A stretch of 64,000 bases of DNA from Deinococcus sp. KSM4-11 (GTDB lineage Bacteria; Deinococcota; Deinococci; Deinococcales; Deinococcaceae). The DNA is taken from positions 186,001 to 250,000 of the forward strand of contig NZ_SSNX01000006.1 in NCBI RefSeq assembly GCF_004801415.1. The letters run 5' to 3'. The notes under the pieces were generated by a model. The model was not told where the DNA came from and did no database searches. It saw nothing but the letters and a program-made list of their open reading frames with translations. The position numbers and the translations under genes were made by a program. Positions 17,917-27,250 of the stretch are shown piece after piece (position 1 is the stretch's first letter; each line of letters begins with the position of its first letter).

Positions 17917-18492
17917 TCATTCAGCGACGAGTCGATCCACCAGCACGGCCAGCCGGTGTGATGTGCCCTGTGGTGGCAGCCGACCCGAGCGGGTGAGGGT
18001 GACCAGTCCGTGCAACGCCGCCCACACGACTTCGGTGAAGACCTCCGGATCGGCGGTACCCGCCACCGCACCGAGCGTGTCCAGCAACGCTGCGAACGCC
18101 TCGAGGAGCGGCAGCGGCGTGGCTGTATCGGCGAAGGGAAGGCTGCTGCTGAGACTGAACATGGCGTCGTATACGGTGGGGTGGCGCCCGGCGAAGGCGA
18201 CGTAGGTCTCGGCCAGTGCGGCTATCGCAACACGCCCTGTCGTCCCGTTGGACACGGCGCTGCGCAGGGCCGCCGTCAATTCGGCGAACCCTTCGAGGGC
18301 CACGGCCCCGACGATCTCGTCCTTCCCGCGGAAGTGGCTGTAGAGCACGGGCTGGCTGTACCCGATGTGTTCGGCGAGTCGGCGTGTGGTGACGGCGTCC
18401 CAGCCCTCGGTCTCGGCAAGGGTGCGTGCCGCCGAGATGATCGACTGGTGGCGATCCGCGCGCTCACGTGCCTTGCGCTCCTGGACAGTCAT
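17917..18492 (-). CDS. TetR-family transcriptional repressor
   Basis: This 191-residue protein has an N-terminal TetR helix-turn-helix (about residues 12-60: HQSIISAARTLAETEGWDAV, then TTRRLAEHIGYSQPVLYSHF) and a C-terminal ligand domain of the WHG type (VVWAALHGLVTLTRSGR). It is divergent from a DUF1772 membrane protein gene, and two CTAGC...GCTAG palindromes lie between them. It therefore probably represses itself and that gene. On the minus strand TAGGAT lies 6 bases before the ATG with no ribosome site, so it is probably leaderless. A -35-like TTGCTA overlaps the first palindrome. Confidence 0.88.
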   Translation of the reverse strand: MTVQERKARERADRHQSIISAARTLAETEGWDAVTTRRLAEHIGYSQPVLYSHFRGKDEIVGAVALEGFAELTAALRSAVSNGTTGRVAIAALAETYVAFAGRHPTVYDAMFSLSSSLPFADTATPLPLLEAFAALLDTLGAVAGTADPEVFTEVVWAALHGLVTLTRSGRLPPQGTSHRLAVLVDRLVAE

Positions 18493-18500
18493 GCGGAAAT

Positions 18501-18565
18501 CCTAGCACCGCTTGACATACTAGCAACGCTAGAACTAGCATGGCTCAGCAATCTAGCGTTGCTAG
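18501..18565. promoter_or_regulatory. Divergent promoter with two TetR-type palindromic operators
   Basis: The plus-strand promoter is TTGACA (18512-18517) and TAGCAT (18536-18541), 18 bases apart. Operator 1, CTAGCAACGCTAG (18520-18532), lies in its spacer and over the -35 of the divergent tetR promoter. Operator 2, CTAGCGTTGCTAG (18553-18565), lies downstream. The two are reverse complements of each other. Extra CTAGCA half-sites occur at 18502-18507 and 18535-18540. Confidence 0.75.
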
Positions 18566-18584
18566 AAACTACGGGAGGTGGAGG

Positions 18585-19043
18585 ATGCAGGAAGGACTGG
18601 CGGTTGTCACCCTTGTTCTGGTGGGCCTGATGGTGGGCGTGGAGGTCTGCGTCGCGGCCTTCGTGAATCCGACCTTTGACCGGCTCCCGAATGGCGGCGG
18701 CCTGGCTGCCCGCAGCGACGGCGCCCGGGTGCTGGGGCGGGTGATGCCGGTCTGGTACGTCGGCTCCGTCCTCTGCAGCGTCGGGTGGGCCGTGCAGACC
18801 TGGGGTCGTCCGGAGGCGTTGACCGTGGTGGTGGCCGCTGCCCTGCTGGTGGTGAGCGTCGTCCTGTCGGTCATGCTGCTGGTGCCGATCAACTCACAGG
18901 TGGCGCAGTGGTCATCCACGGGCGCCCCGGCGAACTGGCGGGAGCAGGTTGGACGATGGGACCGCCTTCACGTCCTCCGGGTGGCCATCCTCGTCATCGC
19001 GTTCACACTGCTGGTTCTTTCGGGCGTCAGCCACTCAGCCTGA
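18585..19043 (+). CDS. DUF1772 (anthrone oxygenase-like) membrane protein
   Basis: The 152-residue protein has about four transmembrane segments and DUF1772 features: FVNPTFDRLP near the start, MLLVPINSQVAQW in the middle, and WREQVGRWDRLHVLRVAILV near the end. Many family members are of unknown function. Some are called anthrone oxygenase-like. The ATG at 18585 has a strong GGGAGGTGGAGG site directly upstream. It is divergent from, and probably repressed by, the TetR protein. It may take part in removing or modifying the TetR ligand. Its end overlaps the convergent C39 peptidase gene by 9 bases. Confidence 0.8.
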   Translation: MQEGLAVVTLVLVGLMVGVEVCVAAFVNPTFDRLPNGGGLAARSDGARVLGRVMPVWYVGSVLCSVGWAVQTWGRPEALTVVVAAALLVVSVVLSVMLLVPINSQVAQWSSTGAPANWREQVGRWDRLHVLRVAILVIAFTLLVLSGVSHSA

Positions 19044-19790
19044 CTTTCCGATCAACTTGCGCACTACGGCGTCGTACCCTTCGGGATACACCGGGAACAT
19101 CTGCCGCGCCTGCGTGTTCCACAGCACCTCAAAGCTGTGATAGCTCAGATACGCCAGGGGCCCCACCATGCTGTCACTTACCCAGAACACCCGGGCCTGA
19201 TCGTCATAGCCGCGTACCACCCGGAAGTGGTTGATGTGCCCTGGACGATCGAACCATTGCAGGACGATCACAGGAATCCCGAGCGACAGCAGGCGCTTGA
19301 CCTGGGCTGGCTGGCCCTGCCGGACGGCGATGGTCTTGAGTTTGAAGCGCGCCAGCTCAGGCGCGATGGCGCTGATCTGCATAAACGCGTCACCGGTGCG
19401 GGTGGTGCGCTGGATGACGTCCTGACCGATGTGAACACGGTAGAAACCCAGAACCGAGGACAGGGCGCTGGGCCCGCAGTTGTTGTAGGTCTGGAAATCG
19501 AAGCTCAGGCCCTGCAGATAGGTTCTCACCGGAAGGGCGTCGCCGACCGGCAGCCACTCACTGAGGGGCACCCAGCCGATGAAACTGGCCACGGTGGCCG
19601 CGGGGGGTGAACTCCACGCCACGGGGCCCGAGACGCCGGTCGGATCAGGACGCGGCAGGACAAGGCCGGTGTTCGACCGCGCGGACGCCATCATGACGCA
19701 GCCGAGCAGACAGAGCGCCGCACTGCGCCGGCCCCACACGTGGATCGCCATCATGGCGGGCTGGCCGCAGGACACACTGGAATGAGGCAT
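19035..19790 (-). CDS. Exported C39-like cysteine peptidase
   Basis: The 251-residue protein has a probable signal sequence (AALCLLGCVMMASA, about residues 24-37) and a papain-like C39_2 domain. Catalytic candidates are Cys105 in TYNNCGPSAL, His188 in GHINHFRVVRGYDD and Asp206 in FWVSDSM. The segment VPLSEWLPVGDALPVRTYLQGLSFD may position the substrate. The role could be processing or hydrolysis of peptides outside the membrane. No transporter or leader peptide gene is adjacent, so it is not an obvious bacteriocin exporter part. TATGAT lies 8 bases before the ATG. A shorter start (near residue 13 or 14) would remove most of the n-region. Confidence 0.75.
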   Translation of the reverse strand: MPHSSVSCGQPAMMAIHVWGRRSAALCLLGCVMMASARSNTGLVLPRPDPTGVSGPVAWSSPPAATVASFIGWVPLSEWLPVGDALPVRTYLQGLSFDFQTYNNCGPSALSSVLGFYRVHIGQDVIQRTTRTGDAFMQISAIAPELARFKLKTIAVRQGQPAQVKRLLSLGIPVIVLQWFDRPGHINHFRVVRGYDDQARVFWVSDSMVGPLAYLSYHSFEVLWNTQARQMFPVYPEGYDAVVRKLIGKSG

Positions 19791-20026
19791 GCAGGTGAAT
19801 CATAAAGGGTCGTGAGGCCCTGGGACGCAGTCGTATGGAGTGAGTGCCGGTGGCCCGCAGGTCTGCCCGGACTTGCTCCTTCCGGCAATGCTCCGGAGGG
19901 ACAATCCAACCAGGGCACCTGGTTCTCATTCCAGACGGTGGGCACGAACACGTGAGCTGCTCTACCCACTTCGCATAGGCGAGGTGATTCACTTCGGAAA
20001 TCGACGGATCGGGTGGTCGCGCTGCC

Positions 20027-20055
20027 TTGACGTCCCGTAACCCCTGATTTACCCT
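20027..20055 (+). promoter_or_regulatory. Leaderless promoter of the molybdate regulator gene
   Basis: TTGACG (20027-20032) and TACCCT (20050-20055) are 17 bases apart, and the ATG at 20061 follows after 5 bases with no ribosome site. This is the cleanest leaderless promoter in the window. Confidence 0.6.
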
Positions 20056-20060
20056 CGGGC

Positions 20061-21203
20061 ATGCCCTCCCCGGTTCAGAGCGCCGTGCCACTGCATTGCC
20101 AGGTTCGCGCCCGGCGCGAAGCGCTGCACCTGCGATCCGGCGAGCTGGCGGCGCAGTGCGGAATCACGCGTCAGGCGCTGCATTCCATCGAAACGGGCGT
20201 CTACGCGCCGAACACGGTCGTCTCCCTGCGGCTTGCCCAGGCGCTGTCGTGCCGGGTCGAAGACCTCTTCACGCTGGTCGAGGATCAGGTCACCGCCCAG
20301 GTCCTCAAGCCCCCGCCCCTGGACGGCAGCCGGGTGCAGCTCGCGTGGGTGGGCGAACGCCTGCTGGCGTTCCCGGTGTCCGGTGAGGCCGGCTGGGGCC
20401 ATCCGGCAGACGGCACGATCTCCACGCCGCCGGGCCTGCCAGCCGGGCACGTGTCCGTCCAGCTGTTCACCGAGCAGGGGCTGGCCCGGAGAACGGCCGT
20501 CTTGATCGGGTGTGATCCTTCATTAGGGGTCGCGTCGAGCCACGTGGGCCGCCAGCATCCGGACACCCGGCTGTTGTGGCAGTCAGCGTCGAGCCTGCAG
20601 GCCCTCAAGGCGCTCGCCCGCGGCGAGGCACACGCGGCGGGCATCCACCTCTGGGACGCCCGGTCTGGCGTGTCCAACCTGCCGTTCGTCCAGCAGGAAC
20701 TCCCTGGCCGGCGGGTTCACCTCTACACGTTGTGGTCATGGGAGCAGGGCCTGCTGGTCGCCCGGGGCAATCCCCACGGGATCACCGGCATCAAGGACCT
20801 GCAGCGACCCGAACTGCGGATGGTGAACCGGGAGCGCGGCTCGGGCAGCCGGGTGCTGCTCGACGCGTGGCTGGCGGAACTCGAGCTCCCGCCCATGGCG
20901 CGCCGCCGCCTGCCCGGGTATCACGACGAAGCCCAGAGCCACCTGGACGCGGCCGCTCAGGTGGCGTCCGGCCACGCCCACGTGGCCCCCGGCCCACGCT
21001 CGGCGGCTCAGGCACTGGGGCTGGACTTCATTTCCCTGCAGACCGAGCGCTTCGATCTGGCCGTCCCGGACGAACATCTCACCCACCCTGCCATCGCTGC
21101 GCTGCTCAGCGTCGTGCAGCACCCCACCTTCCGTGCCGAGATCGCGTCCCTGGGCGGCTACGACCCATCCCACGCCGGAGAACACTGGCAGACGACCAGC
21201 TAA
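20061..21203 (+). CDS. Transcriptional regulator with Xre-type HTH and molybdate-type substrate-binding domain
   Basis: The 380-residue protein has an N-terminal Xre-like helix-turn-helix (about residues 13-70: ARREALHLRSGELAAQCGIT, then RQALHSIETGVYAPNTVVSLRLAQAL). Its C-terminal half is a PBP_like domain (about 170-370) of the kind found in molybdate-responsive regulators of COG1910. The gene directly precedes modA, molbindin and modB, so it probably senses molybdate or a related oxyanion, or molybdenum cofactor status, and controls these genes. It is transcribed from a leaderless promoter, and modA starts 41 bases after its stop. Confidence 0.85.
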   Translation: MPSPVQSAVPLHCQVRARREALHLRSGELAAQCGITRQALHSIETGVYAPNTVVSLRLAQALSCRVEDLFTLVEDQVTAQVLKPPPLDGSRVQLAWVGERLLAFPVSGEAGWGHPADGTISTPPGLPAGHVSVQLFTEQGLARRTAVLIGCDPSLGVASSHVGRQHPDTRLLWQSASSLQALKALARGEAHAAGIHLWDARSGVSNLPFVQQELPGRRVHLYTLWSWEQGLLVARGNPHGITGIKDLQRPELRMVNRERGSGSRVLLDAWLAELELPPMARRRLPGYHDEAQSHLDAAAQVASGHAHVAPGPRSAAQALGLDFISLQTERFDLAVPDEHLTHPAIAALLSVVQHPTFRAEIASLGGYDPSHAGEHWQTTS

Positions 21204-21244
21204 GCCGAACCCCACTGCGCTCGCCTCCTCCCCCTGGAGTCCCC

Positions 21245-22006
21245 ATGCTCAAGACCGTTGCCCTCACCGCCGTCCTCCTGACTGCCAGCGCCGCCGCCGC
21301 CGCCAACCTCACGGTGTTCGCCGCCGCGTCGCTGACCGACGCCTTTACCGAACTCGGAAAGGCCTTCGACGCCCAGAGCGGCAACACGACCACCTTCCAG
21401 TTTGCCGGCTCTCAGGCGCTGCGCACCCAGCTCGAGAACGGTGCGAAGGCCGACATCTATGCCAGCGCCAATGACGCCCAGTTCACCCCACTGGTCACCA
21501 AGGGGCTGATCGCGGCCGGGCAGCCCTTCGTGCGGAACAAGCTCACCCTGATCGCGCCGAGGAACAACCTCGCCCTCCAGACCCTGAACGACCTGAGCAA
21601 ACCGGGCCTGAAACTGGTCATCGCCGACAAGACCGTGCCGGTAGGCGATTACACCCGGCGCATGCTGGCGGCCATCGACAAGTCGGGCACCTACGGCAAG
21701 GACTTCTCGGCCCGCACCCTGAAGAACGTGGTGAGCGAGGAAACCAACGTGCGTCAGGTGGCCCTCAAGGTGCAGCTCGGCGAGGCCGACGCGGCCGTCG
21801 TGTACACCACAGACGTGACACCCATCCTGAAGCCGCTCGTGCGCGTGATCGCCCTGCCCAGCCGCTTCAACCAGAGTGCCTCGTATCCCATCGGGGTGCT
21901 CAAGGGCTCTGCCAGCCCCGTGGCGGCCCAAGCGTTCGTGACCTTCGTGCAGTCCGCCGCCGGCCAGAAGATTCTCAAGAAGTGGGGCTTCCTCAGCCCG
22001 CAGTGA
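21245..22006 (+). CDS. modA: Molybdate ABC transporter, periplasmic binding protein
   Basis: The 253-residue protein starts with a signal peptide (MLKTVALTAVLLTASAAAAA). The mature protein has the ModA pattern: NLTVFAAASLTDAFTELGKAF, FQFAGSQALRTQLENGAKADIYASA, LTLIAPRN, VIADKTVPVGDYTRR, EETNVRQVALKVQLGEADAAVVYTTDV and AQAFVTFVQSAAGQKILKKWGF. It should bind molybdate or tungstate outside the membrane and pass it to ModB. The ATG at 21245 with GGAGTCCCC upstream is clearly correct. The frame is open far upstream, but that part overlaps the regulator gene. Confidence 0.93.
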   Translation: MLKTVALTAVLLTASAAAAANLTVFAAASLTDAFTELGKAFDAQSGNTTTFQFAGSQALRTQLENGAKADIYASANDAQFTPLVTKGLIAAGQPFVRNKLTLIAPRNNLALQTLNDLSKPGLKLVIADKTVPVGDYTRRMLAAIDKSGTYGKDFSARTLKNVVSEETNVRQVALKVQLGEADAAVVYTTDVTPILKPLVRVIALPSRFNQSASYPIGVLKGSASPVAAQAFVTFVQSAAGQKILKKWGFLSPQ

Positions 22007-22047
22007 TCTGCTCCACCTGAGCCATACGCCTTCCAAGGAGTTCCACC

Positions 22048-22257
22048 ATGCAGATCAGCGCCCGCAACACCCTATCCGGCACTGTCAAATCCATCACCCT
22101 CGGGAACGTCAATGCCGAGATTGTCCTGGAACTTCCGGGCGGCGTGGAGCTGACCTCGACCATCACCCGCCACTCTGCCGAGCGGCTGGGCCTCGCGGTC
22201 GGCCAGCCTGCCTCCGCGATCGTCAAGTCCAGCGACGTGATGATCGGGGTGGAGTGA
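22048..22257 (+). CDS. Molbindin (single Mop domain)
   Basis: The 69-residue protein is a stand-alone Mop/TOBE domain. It contains SARNTLSGTVKSITLGNVNAEIVLELPGG and ASAIVKSSDVMIGVE, which match the molbindin consensus. Such proteins form hexamers that bind and store molybdate or tungstate in the cytoplasm. AAGGAG lies just before the ATG. It is 41 bases after modA and the next frame begins 1 base after its stop. Confidence 0.9.
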   Translation: MQISARNTLSGTVKSITLGNVNAEIVLELPGGVELTSTITRHSAERLGLAVGQPASAIVKSSDVMIGVE

Positions 22258-22258
22258 C

Positions 22259-22459
22259 TTGCGCCACTTCCTGACCGCCCCGGCACTGGTGGCCCTGGTC
22301 AGTGGCGCGACGCTGGCCCAGACACCGCCGGCCCCGGAACCGGTCACGACCTACACGGCAGCCGGCCAGAGCTTGACCTATACGGGCGATCTCAAAGGAG
22401 GCCGTTGCGTGAGCAACCTGATTAGCCTGCAGGTGCTCCTAGCACCCAGCGGCCAGTGA
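22259..22459 (+). CDS. Possible small exported protein (66 residues)
   Basis: The frame opens with TTG one base after the molbindin stop and begins with a signal-like stretch, RHFLTAPALVALVSGATLAQ. Then comes a short polar region with one Cys, ending LQVLLAPSGQ. No family is recognised. An AAAGGAGG site inside the frame (near 22396-22403) may instead belong to a short downstream start. It could be a coupled small protein, a truncated gene or non-coding spacer between molbindin and modB. Confidence 0.3.
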   Translation: MRHFLTAPALVALVSGATLAQTPPAPEPVTTYTAAGQSLTYTGDLKGGRCVSNLISLQVLLAPSGQ

Positions 22460-22493
22460 GGGTGATCCGGCGGCTTCCGGCGGACCACCGCTC

Positions 22494-23294
22494 TTGAGGC
22501 GCGCTCGCCAGCAGCAGATGGCACCGCTGCCACTGCTGCTCAGCCTGCTGATGGCCGCTTTTCTGCTGCTGCCGACCCTGGTGCTCCTCACGCGTGGGCT
22601 CACGGCGGACTTCTTGCCCACGCTGGGCAGCCCGGCCGTCACCGACGCCCTGCGGGTGAGCCTGCTCACCACTGGAATCACGCTGCTGCTAACCCTCACG
22701 CTGGTCACGCCGGTGGCCTATCTGCTGGCCCGTTCCCGCTTTCCCGGCCGCACGGTGCTGGACACGCTGCTCGACCTGCCGATCGTCCTGCCCCCGGTCG
22801 TGGCGGGCGTGGGGTTGCTGTTGACCTTCGGGCGCAGCGGACTGCTCGGCCCGCCCCTCGAACTGGCCGGGATCAGCATCGCGTTCTCGCCGGCCGCCGT
22901 GGTGATGGCACAACTGTTCACGTCAGCTCCGTTCTACCTGCGCACTGCGAAGGCAGGCTTCGGCTCGGTCGACCGTGAGGTGGAGGCGGCGGCCCGCACC
23001 GATGGTGCCGACGCCTGGGCCGTGTTCCGCTTCATCACGTGGCCGCTGGCCTTCCCGTTCCTGCTCGAGGGTCTGGTGCTGACCTGGGCGCGGGCGCTGG
23101 GCGAGTTCGGAGCCACCATCCTGTTCGCCGGTTCGCTCCAGGGCAACACCCGGACGATCACCCTGGCCATCTACGGCGCGCTGGAGTCCGATCTGGCCCC
23201 GGCGCTGGTGCTGTCGGCCGTGATGGTGCTGCTCTCGTTCGCGGTGCTGCTGGCGGTGCGCCTGCTTGCCGCCCGCCGCGCTGAAATGGCCTGA
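22494..23294 (+). CDS. modB: Molybdate ABC transporter permease
   Basis: The 266-residue protein has five to six transmembrane segments and the permease signature: VDREVEAAARTDGADAWAVFRFITWPLAFPFLLEG (the EAA-like loop that docks the ATPase) followed by WARALGEFGATILFAGSLQGNTRT. This GEFGA region is typical of ModB and related oxyanion permeases. It should form the channel that takes molybdate from ModA. The start is uncertain: TTG at 22494 or ATG at 22518, neither with a strong ribosome site. No modC ATPase gene follows. Confidence 0.9.
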   Translation: MRRARQQQMAPLPLLLSLLMAAFLLLPTLVLLTRGLTADFLPTLGSPAVTDALRVSLLTTGITLLLTLTLVTPVAYLLARSRFPGRTVLDTLLDLPIVLPPVVAGVGLLLTFGRSGLLGPPLELAGISIAFSPAAVVMAQLFTSAPFYLRTAKAGFGSVDREVEAAARTDGADAWAVFRFITWPLAFPFLLEGLVLTWARALGEFGATILFAGSLQGNTRTITLAIYGALESDLAPALVLSAVMVLLSFAVLLAVRLLAARRAEMA

Positions 23295-23725
23295 CCCGGA
23301 TCAGTCAGCCCAACACATGGCAGGCGAGGGCCTGGAGGCGGCCCAGTCGAGTCTGGCTGCGCGCCGCAAAGCGACGAAGGTTCAGAGGAACGCCGTGCCG
23401 GTGTCCCTGCCCATCAGACTGTAATGACCATCTGCCCTTGGGGTTCAGCAGTTTCGACAAGCTGCGGCGCGATGTGGCGATGGTGGAAATGCCGGTATTG
23501 CCTGCCGAAAAGCGGGAGAGTGGCCAAGCCATTCCACAGCCCTTCAGGGCGCCACGGGAGGCCATGCTCACGACGGTTCAGCCTGTCTTCCCGCCCCTCT
23601 CAGCAGCCTTGTGGCCCATACTTCGCCCAGCTTCATGCCTGCGCACCCTTCACGTTCAATGAACAACAGCCCAACTTCGCGTTCTTGACACTCAGAAGCC
23701 AGGGTGCGATTCTTCAGACCTCAGG
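23295..23725. other. Intergenic region, no gene recognised
   Basis: More than 400 bases separate modB from the LacI operators. A minus-strand open frame (23305-23571) ends in a basic RRFAARSQTRLGRLQAL stretch that might be a decayed transposase end. I cannot match it to a family. No modC-like ATPase motifs (Walker A, LSGGQ) are present in any frame. Confidence 0.4.
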
Positions 23726-23727
23726 TT

Positions 23728-23793
23728 TGTAACCGCTCACATTCTGGCCCAGGTCAGAACCCTACGCCCGCATGTTTTGTAAACGGTTACAAA
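23728..23793 (+). promoter_or_regulatory. LacI-type operators upstream of the sugar regulator
   Basis: The main site is a near-perfect 18-base dyad, TTTGTAAACGGTTACAAA (23776-23793), with the central AANCGNTT core of LacI/GalR operators. A degenerate copy, TGTAACCGCTCACA, lies at 23728-23741. They sit 25-90 bases before the LacI gene, so autoregulation is expected. No similar dyad is seen before the binding-protein gene at 24832. Confidence 0.7.
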
Positions 23794-23818
23794 CTGCGTG
23801 TCTGCCCGGAGGTCGCGT

Positions 23819-24772
23819 ATGTCCCGTCCCACCATTCATGACATTGCGCGGCTGGCGGGCGTCAGCACGGGCACGGTCAGCCGGGTGATCAATGGACACA
23901 ACACCGTGGCCGTACGCACCCGCCAGCAGGTGGAGCAGGTCATGCGCGCCATGGACTATGCGCCGGATCCAGCTGCCCGCCAGCTGTCCTGGAGGACGGG
24001 GCACACGGTCGGCCTGTCGACCATGGCGGGAGATCCGCTGCTGAGTCCCTACCAGGTGCTTTTTCGCCGCTCACTGGAGGCGCGTACTTCGCCCGCCGGG
24101 GTGCAGCTCATCGACCTGCACGGCGACCTGCCGCTGGGCCGGCTCCCGTCCGCTGTGGTACTGATGCACATCAAGGACGGCGACGCGCGCCTGACGCTGC
24201 TGGAGGAACGGGGGGTGCCCCTGGTCATGATCGGGCACCATGAGCGGCACAGCTGGGTCGCGCCGGATGACCGCGCCGGCGCCGCCCTCGCCACCCGCCA
24301 GCTCACGGAGGCCGGACACCGCCAGCTCCTGTTCGTGGGGGCGGGCGAGAGCCAGGTGGCCCGCGACCGCGAGGAGGGCTTCTTGCAGGCCGCCCGCGCG
24401 GTGAACGCGGCCGTGGCGACCCTGCCCGGCGGGTACACCGCCCTTGACGGGTACCGGACGGTACGCCGCGCGTGGGAACAGGGGCTGCGCTTCACCGGCT
24501 GCTTCGCCGAGACCGACGAGCAGGCAGTCGGTGTGGTCGCGGCGCTCGAAGACCTCGGGCTGGACGTGCCGGGCCAGGTGTCGGTGGTGGGCTTTGACGG
24601 CCTGCCCGAGCTGCCGCTGCCTGTTCCCCTCACCACCGTCTCCCAGGACATCGACCGCATCGCGGAGGTGGCGCTGGGCCTCGTACAGGAGGCGCTGGCC
24701 GGTGAGCCACCCCGCGGCGAGTACGTGCCCGTGCGCCTGCAGCCGGGTCAGACGGTGGCGCGGCCACCATAG
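23819..24772 (+). CDS. LacI-family repressor of the oligosaccharide uptake operon
   Basis: The 317-residue protein has the LacI DNA-binding head (residues 3-50: TIHDIARLAGVSTGTVSRVI, then a YAPDPAARQLS hinge) and a periplasmic-binding-type effector domain. The end of that domain contains GQVSVVGFDGLPELPLPVPLTTV and the family's ABC-like dimer contacts. The start at 23819 follows a GGAGG. It leads an apparent operon with an ABC importer and a debranching-type enzyme, so the inducer is probably a malto- or gluco-oligosaccharide. Confidence 0.88.
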   Translation: MSRPTIHDIARLAGVSTGTVSRVINGHNTVAVRTRQQVEQVMRAMDYAPDPAARQLSWRTGHTVGLSTMAGDPLLSPYQVLFRRSLEARTSPAGVQLIDLHGDLPLGRLPSAVVLMHIKDGDARLTLLEERGVPLVMIGHHERHSWVAPDDRAGAALATRQLTEAGHRQLLFVGAGESQVARDREEGFLQAARAVNAAVATLPGGYTALDGYRTVRRAWEQGLRFTGCFAETDEQAVGVVAALEDLGLDVPGQVSVVGFDGLPELPLPVPLTTVSQDIDRIAEVALGLVQEALAGEPPRGEYVPVRLQPGQTVARPP

Positions 24773-24831
24773 CGCCATATCGGCGTTGTTCCGTCCAATT
24801 CAGGCCCTTTCACCCCGTATTCGGAGGTTCT

Positions 24832-26064
24832 ATGAAACGCACCACCTGTCTGTCCGTGCTCGCCCTCACGCTTCTCGGCCAGTCTGCCCTGGCGCAGACC
24901 ACCATCAAGATCAACGGCTACGCCGGCCAGGATCCGGCCATCGTGGGAGACCTGATCAACCGCTTCGTGAAACCCGCCCTCGCCAAGGACAAGATCACGG
25001 TGACCTACGAGCCGCTCCAGGGCGACTACAACCAGCAGCTGACCACCCAGCTCGCGTCGGGAACCGCCGGTGACGTGTTCTACCTGCCTGCCGAAACCCT
25101 CGATACCTATGTGGCCACCGGCAAGATCCTGCCGCTCAACGGTCTGGTGAATACCAGCCCCTTCATCAAGACGCTGAACACGACCTTCACCCGCAACGGC
25201 CGCCTGTACGCCATCTCCAAGGATTTCAACACCCTGACCCTGGTGTACAACAAAGACCTCTTCGATGAGGCCAAGGTCGCCTACCCCGACAACAACGACA
25301 CCTGGACCAGCCTGCAGACCAAACTGGCGGGCGTGAAAAAGGCGCTCGGCAATGATTACTACGGCATCTGCCTGGCGCCCGACTACGCCCGCATGGGCCA
25401 GTTGGCCTTCTCGGCTGGCTGGAAGGCCTTCGACGCCAAGGGCAAGACGAACCTGCTCGACCCGAACTTCCAGAGTGCCTTTAACTTCTTCACGGGCCTG
25501 GCCAAGGACAAGGTCGGCATCCAGCCCAGCGAGATCTCGCAGGACTGGTCCGGCGGGTGCCTGAAGACGGGCAAGGTGGCCGTGGCCATCGAGGGCAACT
25601 GGATCGTCGGCTTCCTCAAGGACAACGCCCCGAACCTGAAGTATGGCACCGCCCTGATGCCGAAGAACGACAAGACCGGCAAGCGCGGCAACTTCCTGTA
25701 CACCGTCGGCTGGGCCATCAACGCGAACACCAAGAACAAGAACGCGGCCCTGAAGGTGCTGAACCTGCTCACCAGTCCGCAGGTGCAGCAGTACGTGCTC
25801 GAACAGGGCCTCGCCATTCCCAGCCGCTCGGCCCTGAGCAACAACGCGTTCTTCAAGAAGACCGACGCCGGCGCGCAGAACTCGGCCGCCGTGTTCCAGG
25901 GGGCGTCCGACGGCACCGTGTACGGCTACGCCTTCGGCCCCAAGGGCCCCGACTGGGCCAAGCCGATCAACACCGCCCTGGCGGCCGTGCTGAGCGGACA
26001 GATGAGCGCCGCTGACGCCCTGAAGAAGGCACAGGCGGACATGAACACCCTGCAAAGCCGCTGA
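24832..26064 (+). CDS. Sugar ABC transporter substrate-binding protein (family 1)
   Basis: The 410-residue exported binding protein has a signal peptide (MKRTTCLSVLALTLLGQSALAQ). The body is typical of the maltose/oligosaccharide cluster: DLINRFVKPALAKDKITVTYE, QLTTQLASGTAGDVFYLPAETLDTYVATGKILPL, YAISKDFNTLTLVYNKDLFDEA, and a C-terminal VGWAINANTKNKNAALKVLNLLTSP. There is no lipobox, so it is probably soluble in the periplasm-like space. GGAGG precedes the ATG. A stable hairpin follows the gene and may raise its expression above that of the permeases. The ATPase partner (MsmX/MalK type) is not in the window. Confidence 0.9.
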   Translation: MKRTTCLSVLALTLLGQSALAQTTIKINGYAGQDPAIVGDLINRFVKPALAKDKITVTYEPLQGDYNQQLTTQLASGTAGDVFYLPAETLDTYVATGKILPLNGLVNTSPFIKTLNTTFTRNGRLYAISKDFNTLTLVYNKDLFDEAKVAYPDNNDTWTSLQTKLAGVKKALGNDYYGICLAPDYARMGQLAFSAGWKAFDAKGKTNLLDPNFQSAFNFFTGLAKDKVGIQPSEISQDWSGGCLKTGKVAVAIEGNWIVGFLKDNAPNLKYGTALMPKNDKTGKRGNFLYTVGWAINANTKNKNAALKVLNLLTSPQVQQYVLEQGLAIPSRSALSNNAFFKKTDAGAQNSAAVFQGASDGTVYGYAFGPKGPDWAKPINTALAAVLSGQMSAADALKKAQADMNTLQSR

Positions 26065-26075
26065 GTCACCGGGCT

Positions 26076-26114
26076 CGGGGATGGAGGGGTCAGAGTACTG
26101 CCCCTCCATCCCCG
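26076..26114 (+). repeat. Perfect 14-bp hairpin between binding-protein and permease genes
   Basis: CGGGGATGGAGGGG (26076-26089) pairs perfectly with CCCCTCCATCCCCG (26101-26114) across an 11-base loop. It is not followed by a T-tract. It lies 11 bases after the binding-protein stop and 38 bases before the permease start. Such intercistronic hairpins often stabilise the upstream mRNA or partly attenuate downstream genes. Confidence 0.7.
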
Positions 26115-26152
26115 GCGCCCTTCACCCTGACGCCCACCGGCGGGAGGCTGCC

Positions 26153-27246
<1,094 letters not shown>

Positions 27247-27250
<4 letters not shown>

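Noticed and set aside
20576..21244. Long N-terminal extension of modA
   Set aside because: This stretch overlaps the regulator gene in another frame. The signal peptide and ribosome site place the start at 21245.
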